The notes beneath the pieces are model-generated. The model had not been told where the DNA came from. It searched no databases and saw nothing but the letters and a program-made list of their open reading frames with translations. A DNA stretch of 64,000 bases, taken from assembly GCA_963585895.1 (NCBI GenBank), contig OY757939.1, forward strand, positions 35,769,938 through 35,833,937. Direction: 5' to 3'. The first letter of the stretch is position 1; each line of letters begins with the position of its first letter. The position numbers and the translations under genes are program-made. Positions 21,386 through 31,523 of the stretch are shown here, in pieces. Source of the DNA: Sepioteuthis lessoniana. Lineage: Eukaryota; Mollusca; Cephalopoda; Myopsida; Loliginidae.

Positions 21386-22320
21386 TCAGTCTGAAGCGCC
21401 CAATTTGAGGTGTTTCATGAAAGTTTGGCTATTAAATAAAAATGTTTTATCTCAGATGTTTGTTTTGTTTATCTATCAAAAAAATATAATTGATAGAAGA
21501 GACGTTTTTTTATCACCTTTATTTTCAAATACTCTCTTCGATAAAACAAAGAAAAAAAGGGGGAAGGAGACAATTATATATAGGGCATAAGAAGTAGTTT
21601 TATTTGAGGTGTAGGTAGTGGTTGTCGAGGAATTGTTGTGTATGTTGGGAACTTCCTATCTGACTCTTTTTTCTTCTTCCAGTAGACGTAGTGAAGAATT
21701 TCTCCTTGGCGTCAAGAAGCCCTTCTTTATAGTCATGCACCGATTTTGCTTCTTGTCAGAAATCTCCAGGGAAACTGTTACTTTTTAATTTACTCATTTA
21801 TCTTTTATTTCTTTTTAATCCTTACATATGTTTAGTGTAGTTTCTTTGCATATCAACCTTTGTGGGTTATTCACGGATAAAAGCATCCATGAAGAAGAGG
21901 AGCAATGGTACTATTCTATCCATAGTTGGCTGGCTGGGAGGGATAAAAGGATTCATGCTTTTTCTAAGTGTAATAATGCTAATTCTAACTTGTTTACAAC
22001 GATGTCACGTCACAGTGTGACTGGATCTCGAACTTGTTTACTTCAAAGTCACAGTCCAGCATTTCCTCACGAAGACTTTCGTTCGACAATTATGGAAAAA
22101 ATCTAATTAAATGCAAATAATTTTTTTTTAACTGAAATTTTGTCTCTTGTATACATTCGTGTAATGAACGAACAATTTTTCATTTAAAAAAAACAAAGGG
22201 TCGTTGATTACATGATATATGTTTTTGCCATTACATCAACTTAAAATGTCCCCTATAGACTATTCGTAAATTAAGGCTATTAGTTTTGATAAAGTTTTTA
22301 ATTATCATAGTCTACTATTC
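21386..22320. other. unassigned stretch
   Basis: No transposon motif is visible. The longest frames are under 95 codons and carry no recognisable domain. Confidence 0.4.
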
Positions 22321-22324
22321 ATAA

Positions 22325-22540
22325 CTGACCCATTGACATAATGGTTAGAGTGTTAGCCACTGGTCAGACCAAAGACTCAAAAAATGGTACTTGATGCCTC
22401 TGCTAAACACCCAGCATTATGAGGTACAGATCAAGGGTAAATCGGAGCAATTTAGAGAAAGGAGTTGCACTCTCCTCTTCAACTCGGTGTATTAGATATT
22501 GAAAAGTGAGTCTTCGAGTCACTATCGACTACTTACTACT
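22325..22540 (+). repeat. SINE-A copy lacking box B
   Basis: The head runs TAATGGTTAGAGTGTTAGCC, then ACTGGTCAGACCAAAGACTC. About 35 bp containing box B (GGGTTCAATCCC in other copies) are deleted. The rest of the body and the 3' end (GAGTCACTATCGACTAC) remain. Confidence 0.8.
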
Positions 22541-22589
22541 ATTCATAACATCCGTGGATATCATATGAACAGATATTATAAATAGTGTA

Positions 22590-23060
22590 TAAGGTTGGTT
22601 GATTGGTTGGTTTTAAGGCATATCAATCCTTGGGGGTTATTTAATGCCAATTCCTGTCTATAGATATGCATTAAATAAATCTGATTTTAAATGAATAATT
22701 TATAGATATCATCTTAAACAAATCAGAGCTCAATTATTTACACACAGTTAAATGGTTACAAGTATTGTTATTTAACACGAACAATTCAATTTAACATCAA
22801 TCATTTGTTTGCACACAATTAAATGATTAAACAGTTATATTTGACTCATAGTTGGGACCCTAACAGGTGCTACCACTCCAGGTCAGAGTAGACCTAGGAG
22901 TCATTGCAATGAAGGAGTACTCCAAATTCCCCAAAGCTTCAGGACTGAAGCCTCACTGTGTGTTTAGTGACTTATTCACTAACACTCATTGCTGGAGAGG
23001 TCTTACCCTTCTGCAGAGATGCAGTCGGCGTATTCTGTAGCTTTCCACCCCCGGGAGCTG
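22590..23060 (-). repeat. Repeat-E copy
   Basis: Tail GGTTGGTTTTAAGGCATATC with GGGTTATTTAATGCC, two or three ATTTAACA-type units, CTACCACTCCAGGTCAGAG, and head CTTCTGCAGAGATGCAGTCG with GCTGATTGGGC. Confidence 0.82.
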
Positions 23061-23069
23061 ATTGGGCTG

Positions 23070-23470
23070 AATAGTGTACAAAGTTACTCAAAAACTTTTC
23101 CTCTCCTTTTTCTCTCTCTCACATGCTTCCTTATTTCCTCCCTCTCTTACTTCCTCCTCCTTTCCTCTCCGTCATCTTTCCTTTCATTCCCTTTCCTTCC
23201 TCTCTCACATGCTCTCTTCCTTCTTCTCTTCCTTTTCTCCTTCTTTCCAATCTCTCTCCCTTTTCAATCTCTTTCCTTCTCTCTCTATCTCTCTTTCTCT
23301 TATTTCTTCATTCTTCTTTTTCTCTCCTCTTCCCTTTCTCGTTTCCTTTTATTTCCTTTCTCCTTCCTTCCTCTTTCTTTTCTCTACTACATGTTCTCTA
23401 CTCCTTCAGTCTCTTCCTTCCTCCTTCTTTCTTCCTACCTAACCCTCTTTTCTTCCCCTTTTAATATTTA
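23070..23470. repeat. polypyrimidine tract
   Basis: About 400 bp of C/T on the plus strand, the only long tract in this polarity. The overlapping Ser/Leu/Phe-rich frames in three phases are compositional artefacts. Confidence 0.92.
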
Positions 23471-24095
23471 ATGTTTGATATCTGTTGTCTCTCGCTCACC
23501 TAGAATGACAGAGATTGATCACTTTTCAATCGCGATTAGTTTTAATTCTGATTGAATTTAGGCCAAAATCTTCACAATTGATTTTCTTTTCTCGACAAAA
23601 CCCATTGATTAAAAGCAAGTTGGTTGTCCAACGCCGATAGAATCAATGGATGCGGTGATGATGGGGGGTGGGTTGAAAAAGAAGACATGGAGATTGGCTT
23701 TAATAATGTTCCTGTTCAAAAAAGATAAAATACAGAAACAAATGGAAAATCGCAGATACGTTCCGATAAAAATCTATAAGCAAAGAAGAAGAGAACCGAT
23801 TTTTCGGAGACGTATTTTTTTTTTCAATTTTATTTCTTTTTCTTTTTATTTGCGTTCTTTTTTTTATGAGATGCGATTTTGAGAGACGTAATCGATATTT
23901 CAATAGAATCATCATTAATCAAGTCCTTCGATCACCTCCTACCCTTTCTAGATTTGTAACTGAGTGGTATGGTGTTGAGTTTGCCGTGTACCAAAGTGGC
24001 AGCGACGGTGGGGCTAGAAGAGAAAGGTTCGTTGTGGAAGAAAGAATGTGACCAAGACGATAATAATAATGATAATAATGATAAAGGCAACAACG
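23471..24095. other. unassigned stretch
   Basis: Includes a T-rich run at 23815-23870 and a TAATAATGATAA microsatellite at about 24060-24082. No coding evidence. Confidence 0.4.
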
Positions 24096-24099
24096 ATAA

Positions 24100-24560
24100 C
24101 TAGAAAACAGAAATGGGAAGAAAAACAACTGTATGGATATTTCAAGCGACAAACTTGCGAAATCTCACACGCAAGGACCTGGACATGACTAAGAAATGGA
24201 AACTTTAAAAGGGAAACTGAAATCTTGTTAATAGTAAATATTGGTTATGTGCAGATAGAGACGAAACGATTAATCATTTAATGCTACAAATTAGCGCAGA
24301 AAGAGTATAAGACTAGACACTTCTGGGTGGGTAGGTGATCCAGTGGAAAGTGTGTAAGAAATTGAAATTTGACCATACGAACAAATGGTATATGCACAAC
24401 CCGGAATCTGTTCCGGAGAATGACACGTATAAAATACTCAGGGATTTTGAGATACAAACGATTAATCTAATCTCAGCCAGAAGACCTGACTTTGGGACAG
24501 TTAGCAAAAGATAGAACTTTGCCGTCCTGGTGGACCATAGTGAAAATCAAAGAAAAAGAA
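24100..24560 (+). pseudogene. LINE-A C-terminal fragment
   Basis: Reads the QLYGYFKRQT-equivalent region (ACTGTATGGATATTTCAAGC), then CADRDETINHLM (part of a Cys/His motif near the end of the ORF), then KLKFDHTNKWYMHNPESVPE and DFEIQTINLISARRPDFG. Stops and shifts are present. Confidence 0.75.
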
Positions 24561-24561
24561 A

Positions 24562-25350
24562 AGAGAGATAAATGCTTCTCAAAACCAAACTCTACTACAG
24601 AAATATCATCAAACCTGGGGAGTCGCTCCTGTAAGATACTCTACACCCTTCCTTAACTGGACAAAAGAGGAACTCAAAAATATGAACCACAGAACAAGGA
24701 AATTGATGACGGAACAAAAAGCCTTACGTCCGAGAAATGACAGACTTATAGGTGGAAAGAACCCGTCGGCATTGAGAATTGCATAAATACTGCAATTCAG
24801 ACTCGAGAAATTTAAAAAGAGCACAAGAAAGACTGATTACTGTAGCAATTAACAATGATATCAATAGAAATAACTTAGGGATAAGTAGGAAAGCAACATC
24901 AAAAATGGGAAGAAAAAAAACTGTATGGATATTTCAAGTGACAAACTAAGGAACATGCATACAAGATCACCTTGATTTAGCTACAAAGAGAAAACCTGCT
25001 GAGAGATAGCCGAATCTTTTTAATAGCGGCATAAATCAAGGTCTTAATAATGCAGGTCATACGGTGACGGAGATGAAACAGTTAATCACACAGAGAGCGA
25101 ATGCAGCAATTTTGCACGAAAGGAAGGCACAACGTGGTAGAAAAAGTGATCTGTTGAGATTTGAGCAAAAAAGTAAATATCGGCATATTGACAAATTGTA
25201 TATGCACAAACCAGACTCTGTCCGAAAAAATGAAACCCATAATTTTGTACTTAGAGATACAAATAGACTACCCAACACTGACCAGAAGATCAGGCCTAGA
25301 AGACAACCCCCCCCAAAAAAAACCCAAACAAACTTGTCATCAAGTAGATC
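24562..25350 (+). pseudogene. second LINE-A fragment, tandem
   Basis: Starts again upstream in the element: LLKTKLYYRNIIK, RYSTPFLNWTKEEL-like (broken), then GRKKTVWIFQ, GDEMKQLIT-like (equivalent to RDETINH), KYRHIDKLYMHKPDSVRKNE and DTNRLPNTDQKIRPRR. Because the preceding fragment ends with the element's 3' part, this is a second copy joined head-to-tail. Confidence 0.72.
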
Positions 25351-25620
25351 GTTCCAAAAGTAATGCCTACGATTTATTTCTAGATAAATTAAAACAGATA
25401 CAGAGAGAACAATAACATCGTTGGATAGGGAAGTTTTGAGCACAGTTACAACCACTGCCTATGCATTTTACCTACAATGGACAGATATCTTGCTCGAGAA
25501 GTGAGAAATATGAAGTTACGCTCGTGCCTATAATAAGGAAACTAGGAGCTATGCTTTAGTGGTTTGTTTGAACAATTTGCAAGTTGAGTAATAGTCGAAA
25601 GCATTTGGAATTTTGACTCG
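25351..25620. other. short unassigned spacer
   Basis: A block with ACAATAACATCGTTGGAT at about 25410 recurs at about 26039 (ACAATAACATTGTTGGAT), so a small unnamed repeat flanks the 5S-like and SINE-D units. Confidence 0.45.
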
Positions 25621-25621
25621 T

Positions 25622-25790
25622 CACGCCAGTGAAAACCGTCAAAGACTTTTGACTGAAATTGTTCCAGTTTGCAGCAGAAAACTTAAGTTAAACACAAATG
25701 ATCATATTCAGTAAGGAAATGGGTGACCACTTAGTAATATTAGCTCGTGCAAGCAAAGCGAGGCCTGAGTGCCGGAATAAGCTAAGTTTA
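25622..25790 (+). repeat. 5S rRNA-like relic
   Basis: AACTTAAGTTAAACAC followed about 30 bp later by AAATGGGTGACCACTTAGTA resembles the internal promoter half of 5S rRNA (GAAGTTAAGCA ... GGATGGGTGACC). Downstream, GCAAAGCGAGGC is shared with the copy at 26590. It could be a 5S-derived SINE or a decayed 5S pseudogene. Confidence 0.5.
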
Positions 25791-25797
25791 ATAAATA

Positions 25798-25997
25798 ATG
25801 GTATATCAACCATTGTGGTTTATTAATACTCAATACTATTCTTGTAAAAGAATAGTGATGGTACTATTTATCTAATTTCTTGGGTGATTAGGGGTTCATA
25901 CCTTTCCTTAGTTCGGAAGTAAATACGGCTGGAGTTCGAACTCGCTTACTAGGATATCGCAGTCCAGTACGTTAACCACTGCTCCCCGGCGATCCCT
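25798..25997 (-). repeat. SINE-D copy
   Basis: Reverse tail (GGTATATCAACCATTGTGG), reverse core (CATACCTTTCCTTAGTTCGG), reverse box B GGAGTTCGAACTCGC and a reverse head ending in GTTAACCACTGCTCC. All three modules are present. Confidence 0.78.
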
Positions 25998-26094
25998 GTC
26001 GATTCATTTCCTGGGAAAACCAAAACAATCAGAGGGAATACAATAACATTGTTGGATGGAGTATGTTTTCAGCAACATACACACTTGTCATGCC

Positions 26095-26575
26095 AGTCAG
26101 CTGGGGCTGTAGAAATACACCGACTTCATCTCTGTAGAGTGTCAGATATGACTTTAAACAATCTGATGGTGAGGCTCCAGCCTTGAAGATTTGGGGAATT
26201 GGGAGTACACCTTCATTGCCATTGCTCCCTGGTCCACCGGAGTGGTAGCACTTGATAGGGTCCTATCTATTGGTCTGTTTGACATTTTGATTAAAACAGA
26301 TGGCATGTTAAATTGAATTATTTGAAATAAAACTTTGATCATTTAATTATCTGTAAACAAATGACTGATATTTAATTGAATTGTTACTGATACGTAGCAA
26401 ATATTTAACTGCGGACAAAAAAAATCAGATCAGGCTCGTTTTAAAATGTTATCTACAAAATGTGTTTATAAATCATATACAATTGATATATGCTTAAACA
26501 GGATTTGGCATTAAATAACCTACAATGGTTGATATGCCATCAGACCAGACCAAACCATTCAGGGTTGATATGCCA
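26095..26575 (+). repeat. Repeat-E copy
   Basis: Head CAGTCAGCTGGGGCTGTAG, ATCTCTGTAGAG, AACAATCTGATGGTGAGG, GGGTCCTATCTATTGGTC, two units, and tail GGTTGATATGCCATCAGACC. Confidence 0.85.
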
Positions 26576-26589
26576 CTTAGCAAATTACT

Positions 26590-26748
26590 TTACGAAAGCA
26601 AGAGCCAGCACACTCTATCAGAGTGATCACTAATCTAGGATTGTACGAAGTTTAGATCAGGGAAAATTGAAGTTAAGCACCGATTAATCTGTCCAGTTCT
26701 GACATGGGTGACCAGTTTGTACCAGCAATCTTTGAGCAAAGCTTACTA
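26590..26748 (+). repeat. 5S rRNA-like relic, second copy
   Basis: Better preserved than the first: GATCAGGGAAAATTGAAGTT then AAGCACCGATTAATCTG and TTCTGACATGGGTGACCAG, following the order and spacing of the 5S rRNA box A/IE/box C region. It is too diverged to be a functional 5S gene. Confidence 0.58.
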
Positions 26749-26749
26749 A

Positions 26750-27240
26750 TTAACAACTACCAGAGACCTCTGGTGTGAAGATGCAAAACTTAATAAAAAT
26801 GGCTGTTGTGAATGATAAGAATAATGATACGGAGTTCTAGAATAATGAAAATGAGGACGACACTGATTTTTATTCTTGTTAAAAGAAAAAGAAATTGGAC
26901 GACAACGAAAAATATCAAGAAGAAAATGGCGACGACCTGCAAAACGAATATGGCGACAGATAAGAAAATAAAACACACACAAAAAAGAAGACCTTGTGAC
27001 GCCGATGATTATGACGACTGTGCTGAAACCTCCTTTCTCTTATTTCGACCCTCCTTATTCTTTATTGACTCGCTTTCTCTATCTCTCTGTTTATCTTCGA
27101 ACGCCCACTCGACCCCCCCCCATTCTACGCATGCGTAAAAAGGCGAAGATGATATATTGACGTTTGGGCGTGTAACTGGTGAAAAGCTATTCTTTATAAC
27201 AATGGAGTACCGACACGCCTCTGTCGACATCCGTTGGCAA
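26750..27240. other. unassigned stretch
   Basis: Contains a TACGCATGCGTA palindrome at 27126-27137, which resembles an NRF1-type site. I see no exon beside it. Confidence 0.35.
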
Positions 27241-28305
27241 TGGGGGCGAGAATGAAAAAAAAAGCGAAGAAAATAAAAGAATGAAAGAAGGAATATATAA
27301 ATAAATAATTAACTGAATAAAAGACAGACGTAATCAGATGCGTTAAATCATCAGTTATCGTTGGTTTGGCGTTGGTAGACATTGCGAAGAAGAAAAAGAA
27401 GAGTTAGAGAGGGCAAACAGAAAAGGATAGGAGAGAAAAAGACGAGAAGAAAAATGAGAAAAGATAAAGAGAGCAAAAGCAAAGAGTAGAAAAAGAGGAA
27501 AGAGAAAAGAGGAAGGAGAAAAGAGGAAGGAGAAATGTTTGAGAAAGCATACGATGAAATAAGACTTTGGCTGCGAAGAAGAAGAAGAAGAAGAAGAAGA
27601 TGAAGAAGAAGAAGAAGAAGAAGAAGAAGAAGAAGAAGAAGAAGAAGAAGAAGAAGAAAGACGGTAAAGAAAAAGAGAAGCGGTAAGAAGAAGAGTAAGA
27701 AGAACTGTTGGAGAAAGAAGATAATGAGGAAAAAGAAGAAGGAAAGCAGAAAGAAGTAAAGTGAAGAAAAAAGAAATCAGAGTGAAAGAAGAATGGTGAA
27801 TGAAATGAGTAGGAAAAGATGTAAAAAGAAAGGAGAAAGTGGTGAATGAAAGTGAAAAAGGGGCAGCAGGGAAGAAGAAGAAGAAGAAGAAGAAGATGTC
27901 TTATGAAACAATGATAATGAGGAAAAAAGAGAAAGAAAGAACGAAGAAGAGAAGATAAAAGAAGAAGAAAAAAGGTGGAGAAAAAGGAAAAAGCGGGAGA
28001 GGCGAAGAGAGAAAAGAATTAGGTAAGAGAAGAGGGAAAGACAAGAAGAAGAAAAGAAAGGGAAAAAAAAGTAAAAGGGCAGTAAAGAATAAAAATTGAA
28101 AGAAAAGGAGACGAAGGTGAAGGAAAATGTTTGAAGAAGAAGAAGAAGAAGAAGAAGAAGAAGAAGAAGAAGAAACGAGAGCAAAAAGGAAAAGAAAGAA
28201 GAAACGAGAGCAAAAAGGAAAAGAAAGGAGAAACGAGACCAAAAAAAGGAAAAGAAAGAAGACGAGGTGGAGAAGTAAAGATTTATATGAAGAAACGTTC
28301 ATCAT
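27240..28305. repeat. polypurine tract with (GAA)n
   Basis: About 1 kb of A/G on the plus strand with GAA runs at 27577-27658, 27878-27896 and 28128-28175, and a short tandem AAACGAGAGCAAAAAGGAAA unit at 28175-28235. Frames across it are artefacts. Confidence 0.93.
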
Positions 28306-28309
28306 TCAG

Positions 28310-28595
28310 GAACTCATAGTGTAAGGGTTATCGCTGTAGGAAATAGACACGGCGAATCGAGTTCAAATCTTGGACGAGGCAATTTGCATTTTCACATGGT
28401 ATTAATTACTTTCGGAAAAGCTTGAATCCAACTATCCTTCCTCCAAATATGGATAAATATTAGGGCAGACTGGGCTCTTTTATCTTGATGTGGCAACCGG
28501 TCTAGGAGAAAGAAAACACTGAATTCAAACCTGTAAATCTCCGCTTAAAAATTGATTTTGTGTCACATCCTGCGAAGGGGTTGTGTAAATATGTA
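28310..28595 (+). repeat. SINE-B, near full length
   Basis: tRNA-like head (box A region AGTGTAAGGGTTATCG, box B region GAGTTCAAATCTTGG), then TACTTTCGGAAAAGCTTGAA, AGGGCAGACTGGGC, AACCGGTCTAGGAGAAAG, CTGAATTCAAACCTG and TTTTGTGTCACATCCTGC. This is the reference copy for SINE-B. Confidence 0.82.
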
Positions 28596-28599
28596 GAAA

Positions 28600-28965
28600 T
28601 AGTGTTTTATAGCTCAAAACTTACTCTATCCAGGTGTTATAGTATTCCGTTTATCTGTGGAAATGAATAGTAGGCATTACTTTTGGACTGACTCGGTTAC
28701 CAGTGCAACATGCAAGATCTTGTTTGTTTGAGAAAATGCATAGTCAAGAGTAGTGACTTAATTGGAGAACTAGTGTTTTATATCTGAAAACTTGCTCTAT
28801 TCAACAGTGCTATTGTGTTCATTATATCTGTTGTAGTTACTGAGGAAATGAAAAATATCATAAATACAAAGTAAATGGTCGCGATTGTTAGGTGGAAAAT
28901 GTTTTGTAGCAGAAAACTTGCTCTATATCCAGATCTTTTTTCGACACATGTGCGGGGAAAGAAGT
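28600..28965 (+). repeat. degenerate tandem repeat of about 130-170 bp
   Basis: Three spaced units share TGTTTTATA followed by GAAAACTTGCTCTAT (28604, 28771 and 28899 onward) and a downstream GTGGAAATGAA-like word. Divergence between units is high. The element type is unknown. Confidence 0.6.
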
Positions 28966-29099
28966 AATTTTAGTTCTCAGCGGAATATTGAAAGCAGATT
29001 GGACAATGTTTAGGATTTTAAAAACATACAGTTGGTTATATAAGCTGGATTTTACATCACTGAGAGTAATGATGAGAATGCAGAAAGGGCAATAAAGTG

Positions 29100-29325
29100 G
29101 CCGGAAAGGATTGCGAAGTTTGAAAACCGAGAGAGGAAGAAAGAAATAGAATGAAAGACAAAAGAAAGAAAAAAAGAAGAAAGAAAGAAAGAAAGAAGAA
29201 AGCGAAGTAGAGGGTTTAGAAAGAAAGGAAGAAAAAGTAGAATGAAAAAAAAGATGAAGAGAGAGACGTTAAGAAAGAAAGAAAGAAAGAAAGAAAGAGA
29301 GAAAGAACGAAATAAGAAGTATTTT
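29100..29325. repeat. polypurine tract with (GAAA)n
   Basis: A/G-only stretch with GAAAGAAAGAAA runs at 29271-29305. Confidence 0.9.
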
Positions 29326-29349
29326 TTATGACATTTTGGGATTGCTTTT

Positions 29350-29695
29350 GGATTTGGTTCGGTTTCTCTATTTAATTGAGTTATTTAATGTCAAAGCCAT
29401 CCTTCTAGGATATCCGTAGCAGTATTATTTAAGCCATAGCTGGGGGGATAAAGGGTTCATGGCTTTCCAAATAGTATTAATCCGACAATAAACGTAATAA
29501 CGTGCCTGGAGCTTGAACTCGCTTGTAGAAGGACAGTAGTGGTACTATTTAATTTATATATGGAGTAATAAGGAAATTCATACCTTTCCCGAGGGTTTTG
29601 GTCCGAAAGTGAACGCCAAAGCGCGATTGGAGTTCGAACTCACTTGCTACGATGTCGATGTCCAACACGTTAGCCACTACGGCTCAGGGAGCCCC
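29350..29695 (-). repeat. two SINE-D copies, partly in tandem
   Basis: First copy 29370-29530: tail GAGTTATTTAATGTCAAAGC, CATAGCTGGGGGG, and box B region GGAGCTTGAACTCGC. Second copy 29531-29695 lacks the tail but keeps the core (CATACCTTTCCCGAGGGTTT), box B GGAGTTCGAACTCAC and the head ACGTTAGCCACTACGG. Confidence 0.78.
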
Positions 29696-30135
29696 TCCGA
29701 GAAAGCATTCTGATGTCAGATTTCAAAATGGTGATGTCAAATTTTAATTGGAAGGCCGCACTCGAGAATTTAGAAGACTGCATGTGGTTTTAAGGCTGCA
29801 GGTTCCCCCATCCTGACTAGAGCAGTTGACGTGCAAAGAAAATACCGCCACCGTGAGTTAGGTAAGTTCTGACAACTAGAAATCTATAAATAATAAATGA
29901 CAAAGCCCAAAGTTTTTAGAGACGTTTGCTAATGTTGGATGAGACTAACTTTGAACTTTTTAGAAACAACGGTAAGAAGTATGTATTTGGAAGAACTAAA
30001 GAAAACCAGATAATACCATTTCTAGAGGGAAGCATTGTGGTGGCATCTTTGTTCTGTGGCGGTAAAATTTCTGAGATTTCTGAAGAAAAAGTCACGAGAA
30101 AAACATTTGAACAATCAACTATTTCCTTGCCTTCA
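29696..30135. other. unassigned stretch
   Basis: A frame of about 80 codons starting at 29926 (MLMLDETNFELFRNNGKKYV) has no domain I recognise and runs into a TA microsatellite. Nothing else is seen. Confidence 0.35.
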
Positions 30136-30137
30136 TC

Positions 30138-30173
<36 letters not shown>

Positions 30174-30412
30174 TGGCGACCGTAGTCGAAGGTAACTCGA
30201 AGGCTCTCTTTTCGATAGCTACTACACCAAAGTGCAGAGGAGGGCGCTACTCCTTTCCCTGGATTTCTCTACTTTACCCTTGATCCTTACCTTATAATGC
30301 TGAATGTTAAGCAAGGTAGCATCAAGTACCATTTTTGAGTCTATGGTATAACTCGACCTGGGATTGAACCCAGGTCTTCCGGGCCTTTGGCGAACACTAA
30401 CCATTATGCCAA
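30136..30412 (-). repeat. SINE-A copy beside (TA)n
   Basis: A TA tract at 30140-30170 abuts the SINE 3' end (GGCGACCGTAGTCGAAGG). Body ACCATTTTTGAGTCTATGG, box B GGGATTGAACCC, box A region CACTAACCATTATGCC. Confidence 0.87.
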
Positions 30413-30574
30413 TATATATATATATAAGGATTTGTGATATAAGGATATATATATCATCTTTATGTTCAGTTTTTTAAAAAGGGTAGTTGAAGTCTTATTA
30501 TAAATCCTTAAAACTAATGATGAGGATGTAGTGAGTGAAAGCAGGTGTCAGAAATAGTTTTAAAATGCAGAGAA

Positions 30575-30690
30575 AGTGAAGAACAAGAACAAGAATAAGA
30601 AGAACAAGAAAAATTAGAGTTCTCCAAAAAAAAAAAAAAAAAAAAGAGAGAAGAAGAAGAAGAAGAAGAAGAAGAAGAAGAAGAAGAAAC
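30575..30690. repeat. polypurine/(GAA)n
   Basis: A-run at 30627-30643, then (GAA)n at about 30650-30688. Confidence 0.92.
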
Positions 30691-30867
30691 CAACTTGTTA
30701 AATTTCCATTCTCTTATTCCTTCGGTTGATATAAGATAAGATCCTTTATGAGATTCTAAAGGATTCTCCACAAATCCGTCATTTTTTATGGAAAAGATTT
30801 TTTTAAAATGTCTACGTAAATATTACATCATCAAGTTTAATCTTTGTATCACGATATTGAAGTCCAC

Positions 30868-31122
30868 TCGGTCCATTAGCCTAGCAGTTAGAGTGTTCGC
30901 TAAAGGCCTGGGAGACCGGGGTTCAATCAAAGGACGAGTCTTACCAAAGACTCGAAAATGGTTCTTGATGCCTCCTTGGTTAACAATAAGCATTACAAGG
31001 TATGGATCAGGGGTAAAGTGGAGAAGACCAGGGAAAGGAGTTGCGCTCTTCCCTACACCTCGGTGTACTAGTTATAGAAAAAGGAACCTTCGGGTCACTC
31101 TCGACTAAAGGGAGACAACTTT
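30868..31122 (+). repeat. SINE-A copy
   Basis: GTCCATTAGCCTAGCAGTTA head, box B GGGTTCAATCAAAGG (diverged), body CTTACCAAAGACTCG, ACACCTCGGTGTACTAG, 3' end CACTCTCGACTAAAGGG. Confidence 0.85.
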
Positions 31123-31357
31123 ACTATGGTTCTGTCGGTGTTCAAATTTTCGTGGAAATGAAAAATGACCCATTACTTTCGGAGCAATCTTCGTAAGATT
31201 TCTCGGATATTAAGTAATAGATTATGATTGGAACAGTTTCATTAACTTAAGGGATTAGGTGGATAATCTCCCATGTGACAGTCGGGGGAGATAATAATAT
31301 TTGTCAATAGTGGAGCTCATTGGCAATAATGACACGGGCAAGTGGGGAAAACAAAAT

Positions 31358-31523
31358 GGCGGAGGAGCAAAAGTGTGACGTGACCAAAGGGAGCAAAGTC
31401 AAAAGGGCAAACCAAGAGTTACAGGAAGGGTTACACAAAGTTGAGAAAGAGAGGGAAAGAGGAGCAGGAGAAGGAGAGAAAGGAAGTGGGAAAAGGAGTA
31501 AGGGGAAAGTATGGTGTTTACGG
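31358..31523 (+). other. possible first coding exon (weak)
   Basis: An ATG in good context (ACAAAATGGCGGAGGAGC) opens MAEEQKCDVTKGSKVKRANQ, followed by a Glu/Lys/Arg-rich, possibly coiled stretch that ends at a GTGAGG donor-like site at 31523. It sits at the edge of the purine tract, so its composition may be misleading. No homology is recognised. Confidence is low. Confidence 0.15.

Noticed and set aside
22989-23471. Plus-strand Ser/Leu/Phe-rich frame of 160 codons
   Set aside because: Polypyrimidine tract, open in all three frames, partly overlapping Repeat-E head.
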